Positions 50,251 to 59,785 of a stretch of 64,000 nucleotides of DNA are shown in pieces. Position numbers and translations under genes: made by a program. Numbering within the stretch: position 1 is the first letter of the stretch; the number at the start of each line of letters is the position of its first letter. Under the pieces are notes generated by a model that saw only the letters and a program-made list of their open reading frames with translations, made no database searches and had not been told where the DNA came from. Location of the stretch: assembly GCF_049651025.1 (NCBI RefSeq), contig NZ_JBASBH010000035.1, forward strand, positions 27,801-91,800, written 5' to 3'. Source of the DNA: Parvibaculum sp049651025 (GTDB lineage Bacteria; Pseudomonadota; Alphaproteobacteria; Parvibaculales; Parvibaculaceae).

Positions 50251-50724
50251 ATGAAAGCTCTCAAGGTTTTTGCAGTTGGCGCAGTGGCCCTCTCGCTTGC
50301 CGCATGCCAGCCGGGCGCGGGTCCCAAGCAGAATATCGGCACGCTTGGCGGTGCAGTCGCGGGCGGCCTTGCAGGCTCCGCGATCGGCGGCGGCACGGGC
50401 CGGCTCTGGGCGACCGGTGCGGGCGTGCTGCTTGGCGCGCTTGTCGGCAGCTCGATCGGCCAGTCGCTTGACCGTGCCGACCAGCAATACATGTCGCAAT
50501 CGACGCAAAGCGCGCTGGAGTCCGGCCAGGCAGGCCAGCCGGTCGAATGGCGCAATCCCGATTCCGGCCATTACGGCACAGTGGTTCCGCAGCGCGCCTA
50601 TCAGCAGAACAACACCTATTGCCGCGAATACTCGCAGAGCGTAGTCGTCGGCGGGAAGACGGAGCGCGCCTATGGCACCGCATGCCGCCAGCCCGATGGC
50701 TCATGGCAGATCGTCAATAGCTAA
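50251..50724 (+). CDS. Glycine-zipper surface lipoprotein (17-kDa-antigen-like)
   Basis: This 157-residue protein has a signal peptide with lipobox LAAC (lipidated Cys at residue 19), a glycine-rich zipper segment (about residues 30-75; GGAVAGGLAGSAIGGGTG) and a C-terminal domain with Cys residues and ending in YGTACRQPDGSWQI. This is the arrangement of the rickettsial 17-kDa antigen/RT0821 family. It is expected in the outer membrane. An ATG with AGAAA upstream; a weak 5-bp hairpin (50178-50190) lies in the 5' leader. Confidence 0.85.
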   Translation: MKALKVFAVGAVALSLAACQPGAGPKQNIGTLGGAVAGGLAGSAIGGGTGRLWATGAGVLLGALVGSSIGQSLDRADQQYMSQSTQSALESGQAGQPVEWRNPDSGHYGTVVPQRAYQQNNTYCREYSQSVVVGGKTERAYGTACRQPDGSWQIVNS

Positions 50725-50740
50725 TCGATCTTCCGGGGGG

Positions 50741-51670
50741 ATGATGCGGCCCATGTTCAAGTCCTTGCCCGGATGGGCGGGCCTCATTGTCATGCTATTT
50801 GCGGCTGCGTTCTTCTTGAACGCAGCCGCAGCGCATGCAGCACCCGTGCAGGTTTTTCCCACCCGAGCCGATCCCCTTCCGCCTCCCAGCGTCCGCTTTC
50901 AGGAAGGCGTCGCCGCCTATGACAAGGGCGACTTCGCAAAAGCATTTCAGATCTGGTTGCCGCTTGCGCAACAGGCCGATCTGGCCGCCATGCGCAATGT
51001 AGCGCTGATGCTGCGCAAGGGCGAAGGAACGCCGCGCGATCCCAAACGCGCGCTCTGGTTTTACGAAGAAGCGGGCAGCAAGGGATTTGCGCTCGCACAG
51101 GTCAACGCGGCTTTCATGCATCTTGAAGGCGATGGCGTACCGAAAAATCTCGAAGCCGCCGCCTTCTGGTTTCATTCAGCCGCACGCGCGGGCAGCCCAA
51201 TCGCGCAATATAATCTCGCCGTGATGTATGAGCGGGGAACGGGTGTCGAAAAAGATTTGCCCAAGGCGCTTGGCTGGTATGCGCTGGCGGCACGGTCCGG
51301 CAGCCAGCCTGCGATCGACCGGCTCGCCATACTTGTGCCCTCGCTCGATGGGCCAAAGGCGCCGCAGCGGGCTGAAGCGCCTGTAGTGAACGTCCTGCCC
51401 GCACCGCAGCCGAGCCCTTCAGCGGAGCAGCCTGCGCCCGCAGCCCCGGTAGCGCCCGCTATCGTTGCTGCGCCTGCGCCGCAGGCTTCAACGCCGGAAA
51501 CCCCGGCCCCCGCTGTCGCCGAACCTGCGGCGTCCGCTGCACCGCCCGCCCCGCAACCGGAGACGAACGTGCCGGGACAGACCGTGGTGCCAGATCAGGT
51601 GCCTGTGGCCGCCGAACCGCTGCCGCCGGTCTTTCAAAATCCGGAAGACAATCCGTCCGACCGCTATTGA
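50741..51670 (+). CDS. Sel1-repeat secreted protein with Pro/Ala-rich tail
   Basis: This 309-residue protein has a signal peptide (about residues 1-33), three or four Sel1-type TPR repeats (residues about 45-200; for example AFMHLEGDGVPKNLEAAAFW and AVMYERGTGVEKDLPKALGW), and a disordered Pro/Ala-rich C-terminal tail. Sel1 repeats scaffold protein complexes, often in the envelope. Its ATG is preceded by a G-run. It overlaps none of the lipoprotein gene and follows it by 16 bases. Confidence 0.86.
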   Translation: MMRPMFKSLPGWAGLIVMLFAAAFFLNAAAAHAAPVQVFPTRADPLPPPSVRFQEGVAAYDKGDFAKAFQIWLPLAQQADLAAMRNVALMLRKGEGTPRDPKRALWFYEEAGSKGFALAQVNAAFMHLEGDGVPKNLEAAAFWFHSAARAGSPIAQYNLAVMYERGTGVEKDLPKALGWYALAARSGSQPAIDRLAILVPSLDGPKAPQRAEAPVVNVLPAPQPSPSAEQPAPAAPVAPAIVAAPAPQASTPETPAPAVAEPAASAAPPAPQPETNVPGQTVVPDQVPVAAEPLPPVFQNPEDNPSDRY

Positions 51671-51744
51671 GCGGCAGGCAACGGTTAACGAAATCGTATC
51701 GGGCGGCGCGCTAGTCTTTGCCTTTCCGCCGCCGGAGTAAGTGA

Positions 51745-52638
51745 TTGCGCGACCCTTATGACATTCTCGGCCTCGGCCAGAACGCCAGCACCGCCGAGAT
51801 CAAGGCGGCGTATCGGCGGCTCGCCAAGAAGTACCATCCGGACGCGCAAGGAGCGAAAACGGCTGCCGGGACGCAATCGCGGTTTCAGGAAGTGACGGCC
51901 GCCTATAATTTGCTGAAAGACGCAGGCGCAAGGGCGCGCCATGCGCAAACGGGCGGCCCCTTTCAGGATGCGCCTTATATGCGGCCCGGCGCTTCGCAGG
52001 AACCGATCTTTGAAACAGACATGGCGGGAAGCGCCGAGCAGAACGGGGATCTGTTTTCAGAGCTCTTCGGCGGCTTGCGCAATGCGCATAAACGCGTTTT
52101 CCGCGCGCGCGGCGAAGACCAGACCTATCGGCTCTCCGTGCCGTTTCTGGAGGCGGTATGCGGCACAAAACGGCGCGTGACGCTCAATAATGGCAAGACG
52201 CTCGACGTGCGCATTCCTGCCGGGATCGAAGACGACCAGCAAATTCGCCTGCGTGGACAGGGCGGCGAGGGTTTCGGCGGCGCACCCGCCGGCGATGCAC
52301 TGATTTCCGTTGCCGTCGAGGCACACGACGCCTTCAGGCGCGACGGGCTCGATATTTATGCGACGCTTCCGATCTCGCTTCCCGAAGCGGTGCTGGGCGC
52401 GAAAATCGATGTCGAGACGGTTTCGGGTCCGGTGACGCTCTCCATTCCGGCCGGGGCAAATACGGGAACGCGGCTCCGCCTCAAGGGCAAAGGCATCGCG
52501 CCGGAGGCCGGGCGGGAAATTGGCGATCACTACGTCACGCTCGAACTCATGCTGCCTGAGAAGCCCGATTCGGCGATGCGCGACTTCGCGGCAAGCTGGG
52601 CGCAGGGCCTTTCTCATGCCCCACGAAAAAAGCCTTGA
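51745..52638 (+). CDS. DnaJ/CbpA-like J-domain protein
   Basis: This 297-residue protein begins with a J-domain (HPD motif in KKYHPDAQ) and ends with the two-lobed C-terminal substrate-binding domain (LDVRIPAGIEDDQQIRLRGQG, ISVAVEAHDAFRRDGLDIY). It lacks the Gly/Phe-rich linker with zinc fingers of DnaJ, so it is of CbpA type, and would stimulate DnaK. The start is TTG, the only one in frame, and a GGAG stands before it. It follows the Sel1 gene by 74 bases. Confidence 0.9.
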   Translation: MRDPYDILGLGQNASTAEIKAAYRRLAKKYHPDAQGAKTAAGTQSRFQEVTAAYNLLKDAGARARHAQTGGPFQDAPYMRPGASQEPIFETDMAGSAEQNGDLFSELFGGLRNAHKRVFRARGEDQTYRLSVPFLEAVCGTKRRVTLNNGKTLDVRIPAGIEDDQQIRLRGQGGEGFGGAPAGDALISVAVEAHDAFRRDGLDIYATLPISLPEAVLGAKIDVETVSGPVTLSIPAGANTGTRLRLKGKGIAPEAGREIGDHYVTLELMLPEKPDSAMRDFAASWAQGLSHAPRKKP

Positions 52639-52770
52639 ATTTCAATAAGTAAACGCCCGCACCCTTTGCGAGCGCCCGGAAATGCCGCTACGGCTTTTTG
52701 ATGGACCCGACTAGTCTATTGTGTAGGATGCGCCCGATTTCCAAGGGTCACGAACAGGGTGAGGCAAGCG

Positions 52771-53610
52771 ATGAGCGAAGCCATCATAAATACAACAGCC
52801 GTCCGCGGCGGCGGCCTGATGGCTGGCAAACGTGGCCTCATCATGGGTGTTGCGAACAACAGGTCTATCGCCTGGGGCATCGCCAAGGCCTGCGCCGATC
52901 AGGGCGCAGAAATAGCCTTCACCTATCAGGGGGAGGCGCTGCAAAAGCGCGTTGTGCCGCTCGCCGAATCCATCGGCTCGACGCTGATCCTGCCTTGCGA
53001 CGTCACCAACGCCGCCAGCATGGACGCCGTGTTCGAAACGCTTGAGAAGGAATGGGGCAAGCTCGATTTCTTCGTGCACGCCATCGCCTATTCCAACAAG
53101 GACGAGTTGACTGGACGCTATATCGACACGTCGCTCGACAACTTCACCGCCAGCATGGCGATCTCCTGCTACTCGTTTGTCGCGCTTTGCCAGCGCGCCG
53201 AGAAGCTGATGACGGATGGCGGCTCGATCGCCACCCTCACCTATTACGGCTCGGAAAAAGTGATCCCGCATTACAACATCATGGGCGTGGCAAAGGCCGC
53301 GCTCGAAGCGAGTGTGCGCTATCTCTCGGTCGATCTCGGACGCAACAATATCCGCGTCAACGCCGTGTCGGCTGGCCCGATCAAGACGCTTGCCGCTTCG
53401 GGCATCGGCGACTTCCGCTATATCCTGAAGTGGAACGAGCTCAATGCGCCGCTGAAGCGGACGGTAACAATTGAAGAAGTGGGCAACACCGCGCTCTATC
53501 TCCTTTCCGATCTCGGCTCGGGCGTGACCGGCGAAGTGCTTCATGTCGATGCCGGTTATCACGTCGTCGGCATGAAGGCCGAAGATGCGCCCGATATGAG
53601 CATCGTCTGA
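52771..53610 (+). CDS. fabI: FabI, enoyl-[acyl-carrier-protein] reductase
   Basis: This 279-residue enoyl-ACP reductase carries the NADH motif GVANNRSIAWG and the active-site Tyr and Lys in TYYGSEKVIPHYNIMGVAKAALE. It performs the last reduction of fatty acid elongation and is the target of triclosan-type inhibitors. The ATG at 52771 has AGGGTGAGG upstream; the GTG at 52759 is an alternative. The aroC gene follows 34 bases on. Confidence 0.95.
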   Translation: MSEAIINTTAVRGGGLMAGKRGLIMGVANNRSIAWGIAKACADQGAEIAFTYQGEALQKRVVPLAESIGSTLILPCDVTNAASMDAVFETLEKEWGKLDFFVHAIAYSNKDELTGRYIDTSLDNFTASMAISCYSFVALCQRAEKLMTDGGSIATLTYYGSEKVIPHYNIMGVAKAALEASVRYLSVDLGRNNIRVNAVSAGPIKTLAASGIGDFRYILKWNELNAPLKRTVTIEEVGNTALYLLSDLGSGVTGEVLHVDAGYHVVGMKAEDAPDMSIV

Positions 53611-53644
53611 CGCCAGTCTTTCCTTTCGCGAGGCTATTGCGCCC

Positions 53645-54730
53645 ATGTCGCACAATACGTTCGGCCATCTCTTCCGCGTGACGACCTGGGGCGAAAGCCA
53701 CGGGCCGGCGCTCGGCTGCGTGGTCGATGGCGCGCCGCCGCGCCTGCCGCTGAAGGCTGAAGATATTCAGGTCTGGCTCGACAAGCGCAAACCCGGCCAG
53801 TCGCGTTTCACGACGCAGCGGCGCGAGCCCGACACGGTGAAGATCCTTTCCGGCACCTTCTTCGACGAAGACACGGGCGAGGAAGTGACGACCGGCACAC
53901 CGATCTCGCTGATGATCGAGAATGTCGATCAGCGCTCCAAGGACTATGGCGACATCAAGGAAAAGTTCCGCCCCGGCCATGCGGACTACACCTACCTCGC
54001 CAAATACGGCATTCGCGATTATCGCGGCGGCGGTCGTTCGTCAGCGCGCGAAACGGCGGCGCGCGTTGCCGCGGGCGCTATTGCGCGCAAGGTTCTCCCC
54101 GGCGTGACGATCCGCGCGGCACTCGTGCAGATGGGACCGCACAAGATTGACCGCGCGAACTGGAACTGGGACGAGACGGGCAACAATCCCTTCTGGTGCC
54201 CGGACGCCAAAGCGGCTGCCAATTGGGAAGACTATCTCGACGGTGTGCGCAAGGCGGGCTCGTCCTGCGGCGCAATCATCGAGGTTGTGGCCTCGGGCGT
54301 GCCTGTGGGTCTTGGCGCGCCGATTTACGGCAAGCTCGATACGGAAATTGCGGCAGCATTGATGAGCATCAATGCGGTCAAGGGCGTCGAGATCGGCGAT
54401 GGCTTTGCGGCGGCGGCCTTGTCTGGCGAGGAAAATGCCGACGAGATGCATAGCGGCAATAACGGCCCGATCTTCACATCGAACCATGCTGGCGGCATTC
54501 TCGGCGGCATTTCGTCGGGGCAGGACATTGTCGCGCGCTTTGCCGTGAAGCCGACATCGTCGATCCTTGCGCCTCGTCACACGATCACCAAATCGGGCGC
54601 CGATGCGGAGATTCAGACGAAGGGCCGCCACGATCCTTGCGTTGGCATTCGCGCTGTGCCGGTTGGGGAAGCGATGGTCGCCTGCGTGCTCGCCGATCAT
54701 TTCCTGCGCCATCGCGGGCAGGTCGGCTAA
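53645..54730 (+). CDS. aroC: AroC, chorismate synthase
   Basis: This 361-residue chorismate synthase has the three typical motifs: GESHGPALGCVVDG near the start, YRGGGRSSARETAARVAAG in the middle and the C-terminal RHDPCVGIRAVPVGEAM. It turns 5-enolpyruvylshikimate 3-phosphate into chorismate using reduced FMN. It overlaps the convergent methyltransferase gene by 4 bases at the end. Confidence 0.97.
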   Translation: MSHNTFGHLFRVTTWGESHGPALGCVVDGAPPRLPLKAEDIQVWLDKRKPGQSRFTTQRREPDTVKILSGTFFDEDTGEEVTTGTPISLMIENVDQRSKDYGDIKEKFRPGHADYTYLAKYGIRDYRGGGRSSARETAARVAAGAIARKVLPGVTIRAALVQMGPHKIDRANWNWDETGNNPFWCPDAKAAANWEDYLDGVRKAGSSCGAIIEVVASGVPVGLGAPIYGKLDTEIAAALMSINAVKGVEIGDGFAAAALSGEENADEMHSGNNGPIFTSNHAGGILGGISSGQDIVARFAVKPTSSILAPRHTITKSGADAEIQTKGRHDPCVGIRAVPVGEAMVACVLADHFLRHRGQVG

Positions 54731-55773
54731 GCCGCCTGTTTTTCGAACACCATGACCTTGGACAGGAATGCAGGCGTCGCTTGCGTTTGCGTCAGGCCAT
54801 GCCGCGCGAAGAGTGTCGCGAAATCCTCCGCAAGATATGAATTGAAGTAGGGCTCGTGGAAGCCGATGGGGAAAAACTCGAGAAGCCCGTCGTAATTCGG
54901 CGTGTCGCCCGTTTGCAGCGCGTCGACGATGACCGCGCATCCGCCCGGCTTCAGGACGCGGGCGATTTCAGCCGCAATCACCTTGCGAATTTTCGGCGGC
55001 AATTCGTGGAAAAGATAAATGCAGGTGACGATATCTTGCGAGGCGTCGGCGAACGGCATTGTTTCCGCATTTGCCTCGACGATCGAAATATTGCGGCGAT
55101 TGCCAAGACGCGACCGGGCTTCGGCAACATAGGCGGGCGAGAGGTCGAGGCCGGTAATATTGAGGCGCGGATAATTCGCCGCTACATCTTCGAGGAAACG
55201 CCCTGTGCCGCAAGCGACATCGAGCAATTGCAGCTTGCGCTGATCGCGCCCCTGAAGCGCATGGGCGAGCGGCACCAGCGCCTGACGACGCATGGCGCCC
55301 GCCGTGCCGTTGAAGAGAACTTCGACCTGCGTGTCGTAAAGCTTTGCGGATTCTCGCGAGAACCAGCCGCCGGTCTGATAGTGAAAATTCTGCAGATAGT
55401 AGCGCGGGTAGCGCGCTCGCAATTCGTCTGTCAGCACTTCGGAATGAGCGCGCGAGAGGCGGCGCTCGTCAACCTTGCGCGCGTCCTTGAAGAAACGGAT
55501 GCTTGCGGCAAGCGCATCGGATGGCGCGGCAAGACCGTCGGGCGCGCGGTATAAGCCTTCCTCGATGTTCTTCCAGTCACGCTCGAAAAGCGCGCGCATG
55601 CCGGCAACAAGGCCTTGCCAGCCGGGCACTTTTCCCTGCACCGATACTGGCGCCTCGCCGGGCGGCACCAGCGGCCCGCGCATGCGATTGACGGCGAGGT
55701 AATGGCCGACATACCAGGCGACGCGCGCGCCCTGCCCGAGCCCGTAACCGATCCTTGAAAGCGGGCCTGCCAT
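54727..55773 (-). CDS. Class I SAM-dependent methyltransferase
   Basis: This 348-residue protein has a methyltransferase core with LLDVACGTGRFLEDVA and LNITGLDLSPAYVAEA. About 120 residues at the N-terminus precede it and are family specific. The substrate is unknown. It lies 6 bases after the RlmD-like gene in the same orientation, so it may be in the same transcript as the tlyA block. Confidence 0.82.
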   Translation of the reverse strand: MAGPLSRIGYGLGQGARVAWYVGHYLAVNRMRGPLVPPGEAPVSVQGKVPGWQGLVAGMRALFERDWKNIEEGLYRAPDGLAAPSDALAASIRFFKDARKVDERRLSRAHSEVLTDELRARYPRYYLQNFHYQTGGWFSRESAKLYDTQVEVLFNGTAGAMRRQALVPLAHALQGRDQRKLQLLDVACGTGRFLEDVAANYPRLNITGLDLSPAYVAEARSRLGNRRNISIVEANAETMPFADASQDIVTCIYLFHELPPKIRKVIAAEIARVLKPGGCAVIVDALQTGDTPNYDGLLEFFPIGFHEPYFNSYLAEDFATLFARHGLTQTQATPAFLSKVMVFEKQAA

Positions 55774-55779
55774 CGCGGC

Positions 55780-57027
55780 TCACTCCTTTCGGAAGATTCC
55801 CACCAGTTCAATATGCGGCGACCAGAGAAATTGGTCTACCGGCGTCACGCGTGTGAGCTTGTACCCACCATCGACCAATGTGCGGGCATCGCGTGCGAAT
55901 GTGGCGGGATTGCAGGACACGCCGATGATGAGCGGCACGGAAGATTTCGCCAGCATTTCTGCCTGCGCCGCCGCTCCGGCGCGCGGCGGATCGAAGACGA
56001 CGGCGTCCGTTTTCAAAAGCTCTGACGCATGTATGGGACGGCGAAAGAGATCGCGCGTCACAAGATCCACAGGCTTCAAGCCGAGGGCCGGACCTTGCAT
56101 GCGCAAGGCGCGATCGAGCGCGGCAATCTGTTTGGCTTCGCCTTCGACGGCGAGCACGGCGCTGCGTTTGGCCAGCGCTGCCGTGAAGGTGCCGCAACCG
56201 GCAAAGAGATCGGCAACGCGCTTTGCGTCGCCCACCGCTTCAAGCACGAGACGCACAAGGGTCGCTTCGCCTTCGACGGTTGCCTGCAAAAAGGAGTCGG
56301 GCGGCGGCGCGACACTCAGGCCGGAGAAAGTGACGAGAGGGATGCGGCGTTCGGCGAGAATGTCGCCATCCCAGGTAAGGCGCGCGAGATTTACCGCGGC
56401 GGCGCGTTTTGCAAGTTCGGCACGGAGCACGCCGTCGGGCGCTTCCTTGCCGCCGCTGACGGCGACATCAAGACCGGCATCGGTCGCCGTGACCGCGAGA
56501 GACGCGCGGCCCTTGCGCGACAGACCCGGCTCGACAAGATGCGCGAGGTCGGCAAACGCGCTTTCGATTTCCGGGACGACGAGCGGGCATTCCTGAATGG
56601 CAATGATCGTATGGCTGGCGCGCCCGTAATAGCCGATCGTTACGCCCTTCTTCGTGCGCGTCGCGGCGAAGCTCGCGCGGCGACGGCTGCGCGGCGTTGC
56701 GGGGACGAGCGGATCGACATCGCAATCCAGCCCGCGCGCATTGAGAGCGGCAGTAACCTGAAGGCGCTTCCATCCGGCGTAGGACGCCATCTCCATGTGC
56801 TGAAGCGTACAGCCCCCGCAAATGCCGAAATGCTTGCATGGCGCAGCCACACGCTCCGACGAGGCTTCCAGAACCTTGAGAAGCTCCGCCCTGCCCTCAC
56901 CACTCGGCCGAACGAGCGCGCGCTCGCCCGCGAGGGTGAAGGGAACGAAAAGCTGTCCCGTTGGCGTTTCCGCGACGCCATCACCGAGATGGCCCAGCGA
57001 AGATATTGTTACCTCGACGTCAGTCAC
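55780..57027 (-). CDS. TrmA/RumA-family RNA (uracil-5-)-methyltransferase
   Basis: This 415-residue protein has an N-terminal TRAM-like domain, the 4Fe-4S Cys cluster in CKHFGICGGC, the SAM loop DLFAGCGTFT and the nucleophile Cys in GVSCNPATFARD. It methylates a uracil in rRNA or tRNA. It begins with GTG overlapping the tlyA stop (GTGA). The exact target (RlmD/RlmC/TrmA) is not fixed. Confidence 0.9.
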   Translation of the reverse strand: MTDVEVTISSLGHLGDGVAETPTGQLFVPFTLAGERALVRPSGEGRAELLKVLEASSERVAAPCKHFGICGGCTLQHMEMASYAGWKRLQVTAALNARGLDCDVDPLVPATPRSRRRASFAATRTKKGVTIGYYGRASHTIIAIQECPLVVPEIESAFADLAHLVEPGLSRKGRASLAVTATDAGLDVAVSGGKEAPDGVLRAELAKRAAAVNLARLTWDGDILAERRIPLVTFSGLSVAPPPDSFLQATVEGEATLVRLVLEAVGDAKRVADLFAGCGTFTAALAKRSAVLAVEGEAKQIAALDRALRMQGPALGLKPVDLVTRDLFRRPIHASELLKTDAVVFDPPRAGAAAQAEMLAKSSVPLIIGVSCNPATFARDARTLVDGGYKLTRVTPVDQFLWSPHIELVGIFRKE

Positions 57028-57785
57028 GAGTTCTTTCCGCCGTCCAGAACGGCTGCTACGAGAAATTCCTTATTGCCGTCGCCGCCCTCGATGGGGCTGT
57101 CGGTGACGCCGAGAACGCGCCAGCCGGGCATTGCGCCGAGCCAGGCGGCGACAGTTTCGCATACTTCTGCGTGAAGCGCCGCATCGCGCACGATGCCGCC
57201 CTTACCCACCTTGCCCGGGCCGACCTCAAATTGCGGCTTGATAAGGGCGATGAGATGCGCGCCAGGGCCTGCCAGTGCGAGGGCCGCAGGCAGCGCCTTG
57301 GTCAGGCTGATGAAGCTCACATCGGCAACGATGAGATCGACGGAACCATCAGCCAGATGGGCAGCCGTCAGATCCTTCGCGTTGAGATTTTCGAGCGATG
57401 TCACGCGCGGATCGGCGGCGAGTTCAGCGGCAAGCTGGCTGTGGCCAACGTCGACGGCGGTTACGTGCCGCGCGCCATGCGCGAGCAGGACTTGCGTGAA
57501 ACCACCGGTCGAGGCGCCGATATCGAGACAGTTGAGGTTGCGCGGCTCGATGGCAAAGCTTGCCAAGGCGTGTTCGAGCTTCAATGCGCCGCGCGAGACA
57601 TAAAGATGAGCGGAAGGATCGACGTCAATCGAGACATGCTCATCGACCATCTGCGAAGCCTTGGTGACGAGCACGCCATCGACATGGACGAGACTGCCCA
57701 GGATCGCGGCGCGAGCCTTGGCGCGCGAAGCGAAGAGGCCACGCTCGATCAGAAGTTGATCGAGACGCTTGCGCGTGCTGGACAT
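57024..57785 (-). CDS. tlyA: TlyA-family rRNA 2'-O-methyltransferase
   Basis: This 253-residue protein has an N-terminal S4 RNA-binding domain (KRLDQLLIERGLFASRAKARAAILG) and an FtsJ-like methyltransferase core (CLDIGASTGGFTQVLL, with LIVADVSFISL). TlyA proteins methylate ribose of 16S and 23S rRNA; some are called hemolysins. It lies 8 bases after dxs in one run. Confidence 0.93.
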   Translation of the reverse strand: MSSTRKRLDQLLIERGLFASRAKARAAILGSLVHVDGVLVTKASQMVDEHVSIDVDPSAHLYVSRGALKLEHALASFAIEPRNLNCLDIGASTGGFTQVLLAHGARHVTAVDVGHSQLAAELAADPRVTSLENLNAKDLTAAHLADGSVDLIVADVSFISLTKALPAALALAGPGAHLIALIKPQFEVGPGKVGKGGIVRDAALHAEVCETVAAWLGAMPGWRVLGVTDSPIEGGDGNKEFLVAAVLDGGKNS

Positions 57786-57793
57786 GGCTGTGC

Positions 57794-59740
57794 TCAGACG
57801 AGCTTGGGCGCGGCGGCGCGAAGTGCGGCGAGCTCGGCGATCTCGTTTTGCAGATTGAGAGCGGAGAGCGCCGTCTCGACCATCGAAGGCGCGTTCAGCC
57901 CGGCAAGGTCATACATCTTCTCCGGCTTGTCCTGATCGATGAACGTGTCGGGGAAATGCATCGGACGCACCTTCAACCCGCGATCGAGAGCGCCGGAACG
58001 TGCGAGATAGTCGAGAACCTGCGAGGCAAAACCGCCGACCGAGCCCTCTTCCGCGATGATGAGGACCTCATGCTCGCGGGCGAGGCGCGCGATCAACGCT
58101 TCATCGATGGGCTTTGCAAAGCGCGCATCGGCAACCGTCGTCGAAAGGCCGAGTGCGGCAAGCTGGTCTGCCGCCTTCATGGCTTCGGCGAGGCGCGTGC
58201 CAAGCGAAAGGATCGCCACTTTCGTCCCTTCACGGATGATGCGGCCCTTGCCGATTTCAAGCGGCGTACCGATGGCGGGCATTTCGAGGCCGACACCTTC
58301 GCCGCGCGGATAGCGGAAGGCGGAGGGGCGGTCGTCGATTTCAACGGCTGTCGCGACCATGTGCTTCAACTCCACCTCCTCGGCGGCGGCCATGACAATG
58401 AAGTCCGGCAGGCAAGCGAGATAGGCGACGTCGAAGGAGCCCGCATGGGTCGGACCATCCGCGCCGACGAGGCCGGCGCGGTCGATGGCGAAACGGACCG
58501 GCAGACGCTGGATCGCGACGTCATGGACGACCTGATCGTAGGCGCGCTGCAGGAAGGTCGAATAGATGGCGCAGAAGGGCTTGAAGCCTTCTGTCGCAAG
58601 GCCCGCCGCGAAGGTCACGGCATGTTGCTCGGCGATGCCGACATCGAAGGTACGCTTGGGGAAGCGCGCGCCGAAATGATCAAGGCCAGTGCCCGAGGGC
58701 ATTGCGGCTGTGACGGCGACGATCTTGTCGTCGCGCTCGGCATGGGCGATGAGGCTGTCTGCGAAGACGCGCGTATAGGACGGTGCGTTCGCCGCCGCCT
58801 TGGCTTGTGTGCCGGTGATGACGTCGAACTTCGCGACGCCGTGATATTTGTCGTCGGCGGCTTCGGCAGGCGCATAGCCCTTGCCCTTCTGCGTCACGAC
58901 ATGAACGAGGATCGGCCCCTCGCCCGCGTCGCGGACGTTTTTCAGCACGGGCAGAAGATGGTCGAGATTATGACCGTCGATGGGGCCAACATAATAAAGG
59001 CCGAGTTCTTCGAAGAGCGTGCCGCCGGTCGCCATGCCGCGCGCATATTCCTCGGCGCGGCGCGCGCTTTCCTCAATGCCTTTGGGGAAAAGCTTGGCGA
59101 TCTGTTTGGCGAGGTCGCGGACGGAGCGATAGGCGCTGCCGGAAATCAGGCGCGCGAGATAGGCGCTCATGCCGCCGACGGGAGGCGCAATCGACATGTC
59201 GTTGTCGTTCAACACGATGATGAGGCGGCTATCCATCGCGCCCGCATTGTTCATGGCCTCATAGGCCATGCCCGCGCTCATCGCGCCGTCGCCGATGACC
59301 GCGACGACGTTGTTCTTGCCGCCCTTGAGATCGCGGCCAACGGCCATGCCGAGGCCAGCGGAAATCGAGGTAGATGAGTGGGCTGCGCCAAAGGGGTCGT
59401 ATTCGCTTTCGGCGCGCTTGGTGAAACCGGACAGGCCGCCCGGCTGGCGCAGCGTGCGGATACGGTCGCGGCGGCCGGTCAGAATTTTATGCGGATAGGC
59501 CTGATGACCGACGTCCCAGATGAGGCGATCTTCGGGCGTATTGAAAATATAGTGGAGCGCGACGGTGAGCTCGACGACGCCGAGGCCCGCGCCGAGATGC
59601 CCGCCCGTGACCGAAACGGCATCGATCATTTCGGCGCGCAATTCATCCGCAAGCTGACGAAGGTCGGATTCCGGCAAGGCGCGCACATCGGCGGTGCTCG
59701 CAATGCGATCAAGCAGGGGCGTATGCAGTTTATTGTTCAA
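57794..59740 (-). CDS. dxs: Dxs, 1-deoxy-D-xylulose-5-phosphate synthase
   Basis: This 648-residue thiamine-dependent enzyme makes DXP from pyruvate and glyceraldehyde 3-phosphate, the entry to the MEP isoprenoid pathway. It has the TPP motif GDGAMSAGMAYEAMNNAG and the catalytic Glu in GIAEQHAVTFAAGLA. It starts with TTG. It is next to ispA, which fits isoprenoid synthesis. Confidence 0.97.
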   Translation of the reverse strand: MNNKLHTPLLDRIASTADVRALPESDLRQLADELRAEMIDAVSVTGGHLGAGLGVVELTVALHYIFNTPEDRLIWDVGHQAYPHKILTGRRDRIRTLRQPGGLSGFTKRAESEYDPFGAAHSSTSISAGLGMAVGRDLKGGKNNVVAVIGDGAMSAGMAYEAMNNAGAMDSRLIIVLNDNDMSIAPPVGGMSAYLARLISGSAYRSVRDLAKQIAKLFPKGIEESARRAEEYARGMATGGTLFEELGLYYVGPIDGHNLDHLLPVLKNVRDAGEGPILVHVVTQKGKGYAPAEAADDKYHGVAKFDVITGTQAKAAANAPSYTRVFADSLIAHAERDDKIVAVTAAMPSGTGLDHFGARFPKRTFDVGIAEQHAVTFAAGLATEGFKPFCAIYSTFLQRAYDQVVHDVAIQRLPVRFAIDRAGLVGADGPTHAGSFDVAYLACLPDFIVMAAAEEVELKHMVATAVEIDDRPSAFRYPRGEGVGLEMPAIGTPLEIGKGRIIREGTKVAILSLGTRLAEAMKAADQLAALGLSTTVADARFAKPIDEALIARLAREHEVLIIAEEGSVGGFASQVLDYLARSGALDRGLKVRPMHFPDTFIDQDKPEKMYDLAGLNAPSMVETALSALNLQNEIAELAALRAAAPKLV

Positions 59741-59785
59741 AACGTACCTCGGCCGCGGCCGGTCCTCCCCGGACTATCCGGCGGC